Part shown: positions 25,259 to 32,082 of the stretch, piece after piece
Numbering within the stretch: position 1 is the stretch's first letter
Layout: each line of letters opens with the position of its first letter
NCBI GenBank assembly: GCA_023511915.1
Contig: JAIMAN010000025.1
Location: 1-35,960, forward strand
Direction: 5' to 3'
DNA: 35,960 bases
From: Armatimonadota bacterium
GTDB lineage: Bacteria > Armatimonadota > Fimbriimonadia > Fimbriimonadales > GBS-DC
Position numbers and translations under genes: made by a program
Notes under the pieces: generated by a model
Seen by the model: the letters and a program-made list of their open reading frames with translations, nothing else
The model's database searches: none
Told to the model about the DNA's origin: nothing

Positions 25259-25837
25259 ATGCCCAAGCCGTATGTCCCGAAAATCGCCCGACGCTGGGTG
25301 ACCGTCGGCGTCATCGTGCGCCCGTTCGGGATACGCGGCGAACTGAGGGTGCGCTCGGAGACCGACTTCCCCGAAGTGCGGTTCCAGCCCGGCGCGCGCC
25401 TGCACTGGTGGCTGCCGCCTAAACCCGAACCCGACGACGCCGAACCCGCGCCCACGCGCAAACGCCCCCCACGCACGCAACCGCCCCAAGCGTGCGTCGT
25501 CAAAAGCGCACGCTGGCACGGCGAGCATCTCGTGATTCAACTGGAGGGCATCGACACACGCGACCAAGCCGAAGCCCTGCGCGGCGCATGGCTGCTGATA
25601 CCCCCGGAAGAGCGCATGCCCCTCGAGGAAGGGCAATACTACATCGACGACCTCATCGGCATGGAGGTCTTCACCGAATCGGGCGAGCGCGTCGGCAAAC
25701 TCAAGCATGTGCGCCAAGGCGCGGCGTATGACTTCTACGACATCGGCGCGTACACCATCCCCGCTGTGGAGGAGTATATCCTCGAGGTCGATGTGCCCAA
25801 CAAACGCATGGTGGTGCGCCTGCCTGAAGTGGATTGA
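25259..25837 (+). CDS. rimM: Ribosome maturation factor RimM
   Basis: The protein has 192 residues. VTVGVIVRPFGIRGELRVRSETDFPEVRFQPGARL opens the N-terminal RimM domain. The C-terminal PRC-barrel domain has EEGQYYIDDLIGMEVFTESGERVGKLKHV and TIPAVEEYILEVDVPNKRMVVRLPE. Between the first two strands is an extra Pro/Arg-rich loop at about residues 57-80 (KPEPDDAEPAPTRKRPPRTQ), absent from ordinary RimM. RimM binds S19 and helps mature the 30S head. trmD and rplS, which usually follow, are missing here. Confidence 0.95.
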   Translation: MPKPYVPKIARRWVTVGVIVRPFGIRGELRVRSETDFPEVRFQPGARLHWWLPPKPEPDDAEPAPTRKRPPRTQPPQACVVKSARWHGEHLVIQLEGIDTRDQAEALRGAWLLIPPEERMPLEEGQYYIDDLIGMEVFTESGERVGKLKHVRQGAAYDFYDIGAYTIPAVEEYILEVDVPNKRMVVRLPEVD

Positions 25838-25853
25838 TCCTGTCGTCATAGGG

Positions 25854-25878
25854 TATACTACCCCCATCTAACGGGGGG
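25854..25878 (+). promoter_or_regulatory. -10 box and C5/G5 hairpin before the sigma-like gene
   Basis: AGGGTATACT (box at 25854-25859) is followed by CCCCC-ATCTAAC-GGGGG, a five-base stem with a seven-base loop at 25861-25877. The G-run lies six bases before ATG 25884 and may double as its ribosome-binding site. The predicted transcript start falls within the stem. Confidence 0.4.
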
Positions 25879-25883
25879 CTGCT

Positions 25884-26132
25884 ATGGCTGCGAAGAGGCA
25901 AGTCAAGCATACGGAACCCACCACCTTCTCTTCAAACGAGCAGCGGGGGGGGGGGAGATGGCTAACCTCAATCCCGCTCTGCAAAGAGCAATTCGCCGCG
26001 CTGTCCGACGCTTACAACCTTCCTGCCCACCTCCAAACTGGAACAACGCTGACTGGCGCGACGAACTTCTGCACGAAGCCATCCTTGCGGGGCTGGAAGC
26101 GGAGCGCGACTTTGACGCCTCTCAGGGAGTGA
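25884..26132 (+). CDS. Upstream ORF running into the 11-G tract
   Basis: An ATG 25 bases after the -10 box opens an 82-codon frame (MAAKRQVKHTEPTTFSSNEQR...) that crosses the 11-G tract and then reads out of frame over the sigma-like gene. Only the first 24 codons look like they could be coding. A tract one G longer or two shorter would fuse them to the sigma-like protein. As it stands this is either a short upstream ORF or the N-terminus of a phase-off gene. Confidence 0.3.
   Translation: MAAKRQVKHTEPTTFSSNEQRGGGRWLTSIPLCKEQFAALSDAYNLPAHLQTGTTLTGATNFCTKPSLRGWKRSATLTPLRE
25945..25955 (+). repeat. 11-base G homopolymer before the sigma-like ORF
   Basis: Eleven consecutive G residues end two bases before the ATG at 25958. 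It is by far the longest homopolymer in the window and sits exactly at the junction of two ORFs in different frames. It also acts as the only purine-rich sequence before the ATG. Confidence 0.9.
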
Positions 26133-26503
26133 GCTTAGAACGGTTCGCTTATCATCGCATCTGCGCTCACCTGAAGACTTTTTGCAATCGGGAATGGCGC
26201 TATCAGCGGGTGGTTGTCGCGTTTCCCAACGACGAAGAGACGGGCGAGGTGTGGGAGCCAGAGGACGAACAGAGTGAAGAGGCGTATCGGCAGGTAGAGG
26301 CACGGATGGTGGTGGAGTATCTGCAAGGTCAACTTGAGGCGTGGGAGTATCAGTTGTGGACTTGGGTGGGTCAGGGGCGGTCGTATCGACGGATCGGAGA
26401 GCAGTTGGGCATCTCGCACACGATGGCGCGCAAGCGATGGCGACAGTTGCAAGCGAAACTGCAGGCACTGATGGAAAATCCACAGGAGAAAAGTGAGTTT
26501 TAG
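25958..26503 (+). CDS. Sigma-70-like transcription factor
   Basis: The protein has 181 residues. WRDELLHEAILAGLEAERDFDASQGVSLERFAYHRICAHLKTFCNREW resembles sigma-70 region 2 (DLIQEG...FDPSRGVPFAAFAYRRI). After an acidic linker, LEAWEYQLWTWVGQGRSYRRIGEQLGISHTMARKRWRQLQAKLQALM is a region 4-like helix-turn-helix. Region 3 is absent, so it looks like an ECF-style or minimal sigma factor. An in-frame start upstream is prevented by the 11-G tract. It opens an AT-richer module with a thioredoxin-like protein, a prepilin and a Cys-rich protein, possible targets. Confidence 0.75.
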   Translation: MANLNPALQRAIRRAVRRLQPSCPPPNWNNADWRDELLHEAILAGLEAERDFDASQGVSLERFAYHRICAHLKTFCNREWRYQRVVVAFPNDEETGEVWEPEDEQSEEAYRQVEARMVVEYLQGQLEAWEYQLWTWVGQGRSYRRIGEQLGISHTMARKRWRQLQAKLQALMENPQEKSEF

Positions 26504-26587
26504 GTTTCCAAACGGCAACCAGGAAGCAACTTAAGTTAGCAGGCAGCCTCTGATGCCCTTGACACTTGCGACTAAGAGGCGGTAGCG

Positions 26588-27214
26588 ATGGTGCTGGTGA
26601 ATCGGTTGAGGATGGTAGGATATCGCTGGCGCGGGCGGCATTCCCGATTGCGGGGACTACTGCTGCTACTGGTAGTGCTGGTAGCTATAGCAGTGCCTCT
26701 GTTTCGTGTGATGCTTGGCTGGGATATGATAGCCCCCGTGCGAAGAGCGCTTCTGGTGGCACGCGCTCACATTACTTTCCCATTGCTTGCACGCAAAGAC
26801 ACGACGCAAGGCGAAAAGCTCCCTCCACCTACGTCCTCTCAGGTGGTTCTTGGTTCCCTGCATCCATCCAGTTTTAAGTTGGTTCTTTTTGCAGGACCAG
26901 TTTCGCCTTGTAGCTTGAAATCACTTCCAACCTATCGAATCGTTCAAAAAGCTCATCCGAATCTGCAGATGGTGCTTGTTTTTGACTCTCCAAAATCGGT
27001 GGTTAAGCAGGCAGCGCGTGGTTATGAAAATGAACGGTTTGTGTGGGTGTCGGATTCTGGAAGACAGTATGCATCGCGTCTAAATGCATACTATTATCCT
27101 CGTGTGTATCTGTTGGACAGTGAGTGGCGTTTAGTATATGTGCAACATTATCGGACGCCTTCGCAAAGGGCTTTGATGAACTCAGTGGCTCGTTTGCCTA
27201 AGGAGGTGCAGTGA
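26588..27214 (+). CDS. Membrane-anchored thioredoxin-like protein
   Basis: The protein has 208 residues with AGAGGCGG before the ATG. A basic N-terminus and a hydrophobic helix at about 23-41 (LRGLLLLLVVLVAIAVPLF) anchor it. From about residue 95, FKLVLFAGPVSPCSLKSLPTYRIVQKAHPNLQMVLVFDSP and then YYPRVYLLDSEWRLVYVQ follow the strand-Cys-helix and cis-Pro-strand order of the thioredoxin/peroxiredoxin fold. Only one cysteine is present (SPCS), so it lacks the CXXC pair and is not a standard oxidoreductase. It ends one base into the following prepilin gene. Composition is clearly lower in GC than the flanks. The fold call is tentative. Confidence 0.55.
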   Translation: MVLVNRLRMVGYRWRGRHSRLRGLLLLLVVLVAIAVPLFRVMLGWDMIAPVRRALLVARAHITFPLLARKDTTQGEKLPPPTSSQVVLGSLHPSSFKLVLFAGPVSPCSLKSLPTYRIVQKAHPNLQMVLVFDSPKSVVKQAARGYENERFVWVSDSGRQYASRLNAYYYPRVYLLDSEWRLVYVQHYRTPSQRALMNSVARLPKEVQ

Positions 27215-27822
27215 TGCGCACGAAGGGTGGTTGGACGCTGATAGAGCTGCTGGTGGTGATCGCGATTATCATCGTGCTGGCGGGCATTACCTACGCCGTG
27301 ATTATGTATGCCCGTGAGAGGGCAAGTCAAGCGCGGTGCATTTCTAACCTGCGTCAGATAGGCGTCGCCCTGAAGCTCTATATGGAAGACTACAAGCAAG
27401 CTGATTGGGATATGGAGGTGGGGAGTATCAACTGTGAACAGATTCAAGATGAGCAATCGCGCGCTTTGGTCGCGCGTTGGGGATTTCCAAGGCGGTTAGA
27501 TGACTTGGTTTCAGCAGGCTATCTCAAGGGGGGCGAGGATGTGCTGCGTTGCCAATCCGCGCGTCATCCCGTCGAGAAAAACCCTGTGCATTACCACTAT
27601 CGGCTTCCCATTAGGATAAAAATCCCATTTCTACCAGATGATTTGTCAAGAAAATACAATCTTTTATGTCAGTTAAACAGACGTATGCACGAGTATCCGA
27701 TTGTCATGGACATCAATCACTGGCGCCCTCATGACAGAGTTTATATAATCTTGAGACTGAATGACAAAGTTGAATCCATGCGACTCGAATCACCAAGAAG
27801 AGTTAGTGGCGCGGACCTGTGA
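27214..27822 (+). CDS. Prepilin-type protein
   Basis: The protein has 202 residues from ATG 27214 (TGATG overlap; AGGAGG at 27201-27206, seven bases away). A GTG at 27211 is possible but poorly spaced. [50 protein letters not shown] is a class III signal with Trp at +1. The body has few recognisable features: two further Cys (INCEQI, LRCQSA), and no DGH motif at the end, unlike the proteins at 1125 and 4795. It is probably a pseudopilin-like minor surface protein. The tail after residue 150 is basic and AT-rich. Confidence 0.82.
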   Translation: MRTKGGWTLIELLVVIAIIIVLAGITYAVIMYARERASQARCISNLRQIGVALKLYMEDYKQADWDMEVGSINCEQIQDEQSRALVARWGFPRRLDDLVSAGYLKGGEDVLRCQSARHPVEKNPVHYHYRLPIRIKIPFLPDDLSRKYNLLCQLNRRMHEYPIVMDINHWRPHDRVYIILRLNDKVESMRLESPRRVSGADL

Positions 27823-27880
27823 AGTAAGATTTCTCGTTTCACCCCAGCGAGAAAGTATCCATTCGATGGAGGGTAAAACT

Positions 27881-28234
27881 ATGCGAAGGGTAGTGACGGT
27901 TGGAATGACGGCAATAATCGCCAGCTTGGGACCGATTGCTGGGCTTTGGAGTGGTCCCTGTTTTCCCACAGGCGATTGTTCGGACAGCGATTGCAGACTC
28001 GTCGACGTCATCGAGGATAGGTGTTGTGTCTGGGATTACGGTTGTTTTTTCAACCCTTTCACCCCTAACAACCAGGAGTGGTGTGAGACCGTGCATGTCT
28101 ACGGCTGTTCCAACGCCGAACTGTGCTGGCAGTGCTACGAAACTCATGAGGCGGAGGAGTGCGGTCCTTGCTGCGAAGCGGCAGGCCCAATACCGCAGCC
28201 AGTACCACTACCAGTAGCACCTGTTGCTCCATAA
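27881..28234 (+). CDS. Small cysteine-rich secreted protein
   Basis: The protein has 117 residues from ATG 27881 with GGAGGG at 27868-27873. The frame is open upstream, but this start gives a signal peptide (MRRVVTVGMTAIIASLGPIAG). The mature part has thirteen Cys in about 75 residues, including CC at two places (RCCVWDYGC, CGPCCEAAG) and PCFPTGDCSDSDC. A Pro/Val tail ends it (IPQPVPLPVAPVAP). I do not recognise the family. It must fold with several disulfides or bind metal. Position after a thioredoxin-like protein and a prepilin suggests a surface complex, which is inference. Confidence 0.7.
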   Translation: MRRVVTVGMTAIIASLGPIAGLWSGPCFPTGDCSDSDCRLVDVIEDRCCVWDYGCFFNPFTPNNQEWCETVHVYGCSNAELCWQCYETHEAEECGPCCEAAGPIPQPVPLPVAPVAP

Positions 28235-28259
28235 GCCTTTATCACTTACTACATCTGCT

Positions 28260-28292
28260 CTCCTCTCCCCATCCGAGTAATGGGGAGAGGAG
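28260..28292. terminator. 13-bp perfect hairpin between converging genes
   Basis: CTCCTCTCCCCAT and its exact inverse ATGGGGAGAGGAG flank the seven-base loop CCGAGTA. It lies just after the Cys-rich gene and before the converging nfo stop, where a shared terminator would be expected. No T-run follows on either strand. The remaining 140 bases before nfo show nothing else convincing. Confidence 0.55.
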
Positions 28293-28435
28293 CTATGTTT
28301 GCCATAGCCAAGCAAGCCTCAAAGGATTGTCGACAGAGGATCGATAGGTTCCTTGCTTCCCTCCCGTCGGGTACAGTTCCGCAGTGGCGTTGTGATGTGC
28401 ACAAGCCTCTACCGCGAGTAATCAGGGAATTTGGT

Positions 28436-29281
28436 CTAAGCGTTGTTCGAGTGATTGACATAACTCCACAATTTTTCCAAATCCTTAGCGAATCGCTTCT
28501 CGTCGGGCGTTTCGATGAGCATCGGCAGCGCGGCGAAGGCGGGGTCGTTCAGCAGCAAGCGGAACGCGCCATCGCCTAACTCGCCCTCGCCGATATGCTC
28601 GTGGCGATCCACGCGCGACCCCAGCGGCTTTTTGGAGTCGTTCAAGTGCCACACCTGCAGGCGCGACAGCCCAATCAAGCGGTCAAATTCTTCCCATACT
28701 GCGCGGTAGGTCTCCTCTGTGCGCAGGTCGTACCCCGCTGCGAACAGGTGGCAGGTGTCGGCGCAGATAACCAGCCGCTCGTCGGGCAGCGCGTCCAAGA
28801 GACGCGCGAAATGCTCGAACCGATAGCACAGCGCGCTGCCTTGACCCGCCATCGTCTCCATCGCGATGCATACGCCGTCGGGCATCTCGGCAAGCAGGTT
28901 GCGCAGGCTTTCGATCAGCAGCTGCATGCCCGTCTCGAAGTCGGGATGCGACCCCATGTGGACGACGGCGTAGCGGATGCCGAGTTTCGCGCAGCGGCGC
29001 AGTTCCGCCAGGTACGCCTCGTAGGACTTGCGGCGCGTGTCGGGGTCGGGCGAGGCGAGGTTAATCAGGTACGCCGCGTGCGACACCACACAGTGGATAC
29101 CTGTCTCCTGCTCCGCTGCCAGCAGTTTCTGCACCTGCTCGTCGGAGACATCGGTCGGTTTCCACTGGCGCGGGCTGGCGGTGAAAATCTGCACGGCGGT
29201 GCAGCCCAGTCGTTCGCCTTCATACACGGCGTTCTGCAGACCGCCTGCGGTGGAAGTGTGTGCGCCGATGAGTCGCTGCAT
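28436..29281 (-). CDS. nfo: Endonuclease IV (AP endonuclease)
   Basis: The protein has 281 residues from the ATG at 29281 (MQRLIGAHTSTAGGL). A longer in-frame start lies within the upstream gene and adds a low-complexity leader. The TIM-barrel metal ligands are all visible: IGAHTSTAGG, VSHAAYLINLAS, VVHMGSHPDF, IAMETMAGQGS, ICADTCHLFAAGYD, WHLNDSKKPLGSRVDRHEHIGEGELG and LIETPDEKR. The enzyme cuts DNA at abasic sites in base-excision repair using a trinuclear zinc centre. It lies 22 bases behind the DUF3084 gene and is probably transcribed with it. Confidence 0.95.
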   Translation of the reverse strand: MQRLIGAHTSTAGGLQNAVYEGERLGCTAVQIFTASPRQWKPTDVSDEQVQKLLAAEQETGIHCVVSHAAYLINLASPDPDTRRKSYEAYLAELRRCAKLGIRYAVVHMGSHPDFETGMQLLIESLRNLLAEMPDGVCIAMETMAGQGSALCYRFEHFARLLDALPDERLVICADTCHLFAAGYDLRTEETYRAVWEEFDRLIGLSRLQVWHLNDSKKPLGSRVDRHEHIGEGELGDGAFRLLLNDPAFAALPMLIETPDEKRFAKDLEKLWSYVNHSNNA

Positions 29282-29303
29282 GGCGCGGTAGGTTCGGCGC
29301 GGG

Positions 29304-30818
29304 TCAGCCTTTTCCTGCAGGCACAGCTTCGAAGCGCAGGGTGAGGGTGTCGGCGGCGTAGGTGGTCTTTGCGGCGCGGGCAATCAGCACCACGCGCTCG
29401 GCACGGCACTGGCGCACCCGCTCCATGAGTTCAATCAGCGTTTCGGGCGAGGTCTCGCCGACGGTTGGGGGTGCGCCCGCCTGCTCCTGTCGGGGCAGGA
29501 TGCCCGCCTCAATTGCCCGCTCGCGCACCTCCGTCTGCAAAAAGCGCAGTACCTGCTCCAGCGGGCGGCTCTGCGGGCGGCAGTCCAGCGTGATTCGGGC
29601 GACCTCCGCGCCCTCGTCGAACACCTTGCGGTTGCGGTACAGGCGCAGCTCGATGGGCACAGGCTCGCCCTGCGCGGCGTTCATAATCGCTACCGCAACC
29701 ACTGCGACCGAGTCGCCCGACGCGCGGATGTTCTGCTGGATGGCTTCGAGGCTCTCGCTTTCGGTGATTTCGGCTTGCTCGCCGCTGACGAGGCGCACGC
29801 GCTTGTCGGGGATAAACGCCGCGCGAGTCTGTCCTGTGGCAGGCGCAGCGCCCCGCGCACGCGCTGTGCGATCCGCAAGGGTCAGCAGGTCTTGCAGCCC
29901 CTGCCGCACGCGCACCTCGCTCCAGCCTGCAGGGAACACCATCCGCGCCAGCTCTTCACCGAGTTGCACAGCGATGGGGGTCAGCCGAATGTTCGCCAGT
30001 TGCGCCAGTTCGCGCGTGGCGCGCTCCAGCTCCTCCAGTTGGCGGCGCAGGGTCGCGGCGCGTTCCAGCAGGTAGGTGTTCTGCGTCTCCAGCTGCGCGT
30101 TCGCCTGCGCGAGTTGGCGGTTCTGCACCTCAAGTTGCTGGTTCTGGGACTGCAGGCGTCGGTTCTCGGAGTCGAGTTTGGCATTCTCGGAGGCGAGTGC
30201 GGCGCCCTGCTCGGCGAACTCGTCGTTCTGGGCGCGCAGCTGCGCTTGCTGTCGCTCCAGCGCGGCGATTTGCACCCGCACGGCTTGGATTTGCTGCTGC
30301 AGGGCTTCTCGCGCCCGACGCGCCTGCGCCAACCGCGCTTCCGCCTGGCGCAGGAGTTGCTGATTCGTGCGCAGTTGCTCGCGCGCCTGCGTCAGTTGCG
30401 CCTCCAGCTGGCGTACCTGCTGCAGCCGCACTTGGTACTCGCGCTCCAACGCCTTGAGTTCCTCGCCCAGTCGCTCGCTTGCGCGTAGCAGTTTCGCGTT
30501 CGTCGCCTGCAGGTCGGCGTTGCGCGTCTGCAGTTCCTTCAGGCGCGCCTCGTTCTCGCGCAGCTCCATCAGGATACGGTCGCCGCGCGTGATCCATGCG
30601 CGAAACGACTCGTTGACCAGCGTCATCCCAACGACGGTGAGGGCGACCGTGAGGCAGCCTGTGAGGGTGGTGATGAGTGTGGCGGTATGGCGCGGGCGGA
30701 TACCGAACAGGCTCAGCCGCTGCTTGCCCAGCCGCCTGCCCAGCCAGTCGCCCGCATACGCCAACGCGCCCCCAAACACTACCAGCAGCGCGAAAATCCC
30801 AAGCATCGTCGGGGTCAT
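29304..30818 (-). CDS. DUF3084 membrane/coiled-coil protein
   Basis: The protein has 504 residues. MTPTMLGIFALLVVFGGALAYAGDWLGRRLGKQRLSLFGIRPRHTATLITTLTG is the DUF3084 N-terminus, with helices at about 5-22 and 48-68. A very long coiled coil fills about 80-265 (repeated LQTRNADLQATNAKLLRA, LEVQNRQLAQANAQLETQ). A globular C-terminal region follows, including RAFIPDKRVRLV-type sequence and SLEAIQQNIRASGDSVAVVAVAIMNAAQGEPVPIELRLYRNR. The function of the family is unknown. The promoter is leaderless-type. The long heptad array suggests a spacer or an oligomeric scaffold. Confidence 0.88.
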   Translation of the reverse strand: MTPTMLGIFALLVVFGGALAYAGDWLGRRLGKQRLSLFGIRPRHTATLITTLTGCLTVALTVVGMTLVNESFRAWITRGDRILMELRENEARLKELQTRNADLQATNAKLLRASERLGEELKALEREYQVRLQQVRQLEAQLTQAREQLRTNQQLLRQAEARLAQARRAREALQQQIQAVRVQIAALERQQAQLRAQNDEFAEQGAALASENAKLDSENRRLQSQNQQLEVQNRQLAQANAQLETQNTYLLERAATLRRQLEELERATRELAQLANIRLTPIAVQLGEELARMVFPAGWSEVRVRQGLQDLLTLADRTARARGAAPATGQTRAAFIPDKRVRLVSGEQAEITESESLEAIQQNIRASGDSVAVVAVAIMNAAQGEPVPIELRLYRNRKVFDEGAEVARITLDCRPQSRPLEQVLRFLQTEVRERAIEAGILPRQEQAGAPPTVGETSPETLIELMERVRQCRAERVVLIARAAKTTYAADTLTLRFEAVPAGKG

Positions 30819-30826
30819 CTAAAAAG

Positions 30827-30832
30827 ATTATA
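30827..30832 (-). promoter_or_regulatory. -10 box of the DUF3084 gene (leaderless type)
   Basis: On the minus strand CAGGTATAAT ends eight bases before the ATG at 30818. Confidence 0.7.
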
Positions 30833-30852
30833 CCTGTGGCAAGCGTTGCGGT

Positions 30853-32035
30853 TCAGCGCGCCGTGCGCCGATACGCATGCGCCCCGACGCCTTGCGCGGG
30901 GCTTGTGGGCGCAACCGTGACGACGCCCGACTCATCCACTGTAATTCGCGGGTCAACCCCATACACGCCCCTCACCTCAGGGGTCGGCAGTCTCGGCGTG
31001 CTGTGGGCAGGGTCGTCTATGCAGTACCAGAAGTTGCGGGCAAAGCGGAAGGTGTGCGCCGCTGTACCGTCGCCGATGTTCACCCCGCCCGACACCCAGC
31101 GGTCGATACGGAACACCACCAGATTGTCCTCGAACGCCCCGTTTCGACACGGTACAAAGCCTTCCGCGCGGGTCTCCTGCAAAATCCGAATTGCCCAGCG
31201 GTCGGGGTTGTAGATGGTGTTGAAGCGCACGGTCGCCCCGTCGACGCCGACGAAGGCAATCGGCGCGCCGCCGCCGATGAAAGTGTTGCCCTCCACGCGA
31301 ATTGCGCGCGCCTCGTATCTGCCGTTGGGCGGCATCGTCTTGACGGGCGGGCGGAAGAACTCCAGCCCTGTGCTGCCGCCGATGTTGACCCCCCGCGCGC
31401 CGTACTCGACGAACCGACAGGCGCGCACGGTAATCTGGCTTGAACCGCCCTTCGCCTGCACCGCGCTGTCGCCCCCGTCGCGGAAGGTGCAGGTCTCGAT
31501 CACCCCGTCGTGGCAGCCGACCATATCGACGGCAGACCCGCCCCACCGCTCGACTCGGCACGCCACGACACGGAACTGCTGCACGCCCGACAATTTGATC
31601 CCGTCGTAGTTGCCCTTCGGTGTGCCGCGCACCGCCACGCGCTCGATGATGATCTGGCGCGACGGCGTTGCGGGGTTGCCCGTGTCGTCGATGTTCAAGC
31701 CGTTAGCGCGGGTGTCCACAATCTGCAGGTCGCGCACCACCAGATGGCTCGCGCCCGAAATCTGGAACCCCGAACCGCCCACGAAGCGCGGGGGGATTGT
31801 GGCGAGACTGCCCCGCAATCACAATCGGACGCCCCGCTGCGCCGTGCAGCTCCTTCAGAAACACGCCGCCAACATACTCGCCAGGCGCAATCAGAATCGT
31901 CGCGCCGGGCTTCGCGTCTGCCGCCGCGCGCCGCAACGCCCCGATGCTGGAGACGACAACCGTCGCCCCGCCGTCCACACGCTGGCACGGGCTGCCCCAA
32001 GCCGCCGCAGCAAGCCACAATACCCACAGGCGCAT
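30853..32035 (-). pseudogene. Secreted right-handed beta-helix protein, frameshifted
   Basis: The ATG at 32035 opens a signal peptide (MRLWVLWLAAAAWG) and a beta-helix N-terminus (LRRAAADAKPGATILIAPGEYVGGVFLKEL, GRPIVIAGQSRHNPP). The frame is then lost. The rest continues in another frame from about 31795 (RFVGGSGFQISGASHLVVRDLQIVDTRANGLNID) with many parallel beta-helix turns (VIETCTFRDGGDSAVQAKG; FRVVACRVERWGGSAVDMVG) to 30853. Removing one C from the C6 run at 31790-31795 joins both halves into one 393-residue protein. The fold suggests a secreted polysaccharide lyase or hydrolase-like protein. It is a sequencing error, a broken gene or a slippage site. Confidence 0.8.
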
Positions 32036-32042
32036 GCAACAG

Positions 32043-32048
32043 AGTATA
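32043..32048 (-). promoter_or_regulatory. -10 box of the beta-helix gene (leaderless type)
   Basis: On the minus strand TCGGTATACT ends seven bases before the ATG at 32035. It is back to back with the pheT promoter, only 20 bases away. Confidence 0.6.
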
Positions 32049-32068
32049 CCGACCACTCGCGCATCAGG

Positions 32069-32074
32069 TACAAT
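32069..32074 (+). promoter_or_regulatory. -10 box of pheT (leaderless type)
   Basis: CAGGTACAAT ends eight bases before the ATG at 32083, with the intervening CTCCCCCG nearly the same as before xerC. Confidence 0.7.
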
Positions 32075-32082
32075 CTCCCCCG

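Noticed and set aside
28280-28579. Plus-strand ORF starting in the 28260 hairpin
   Set aside because: It has no ribosome site, its second half is antisense to nfo, and the product shows no recognisable feature.
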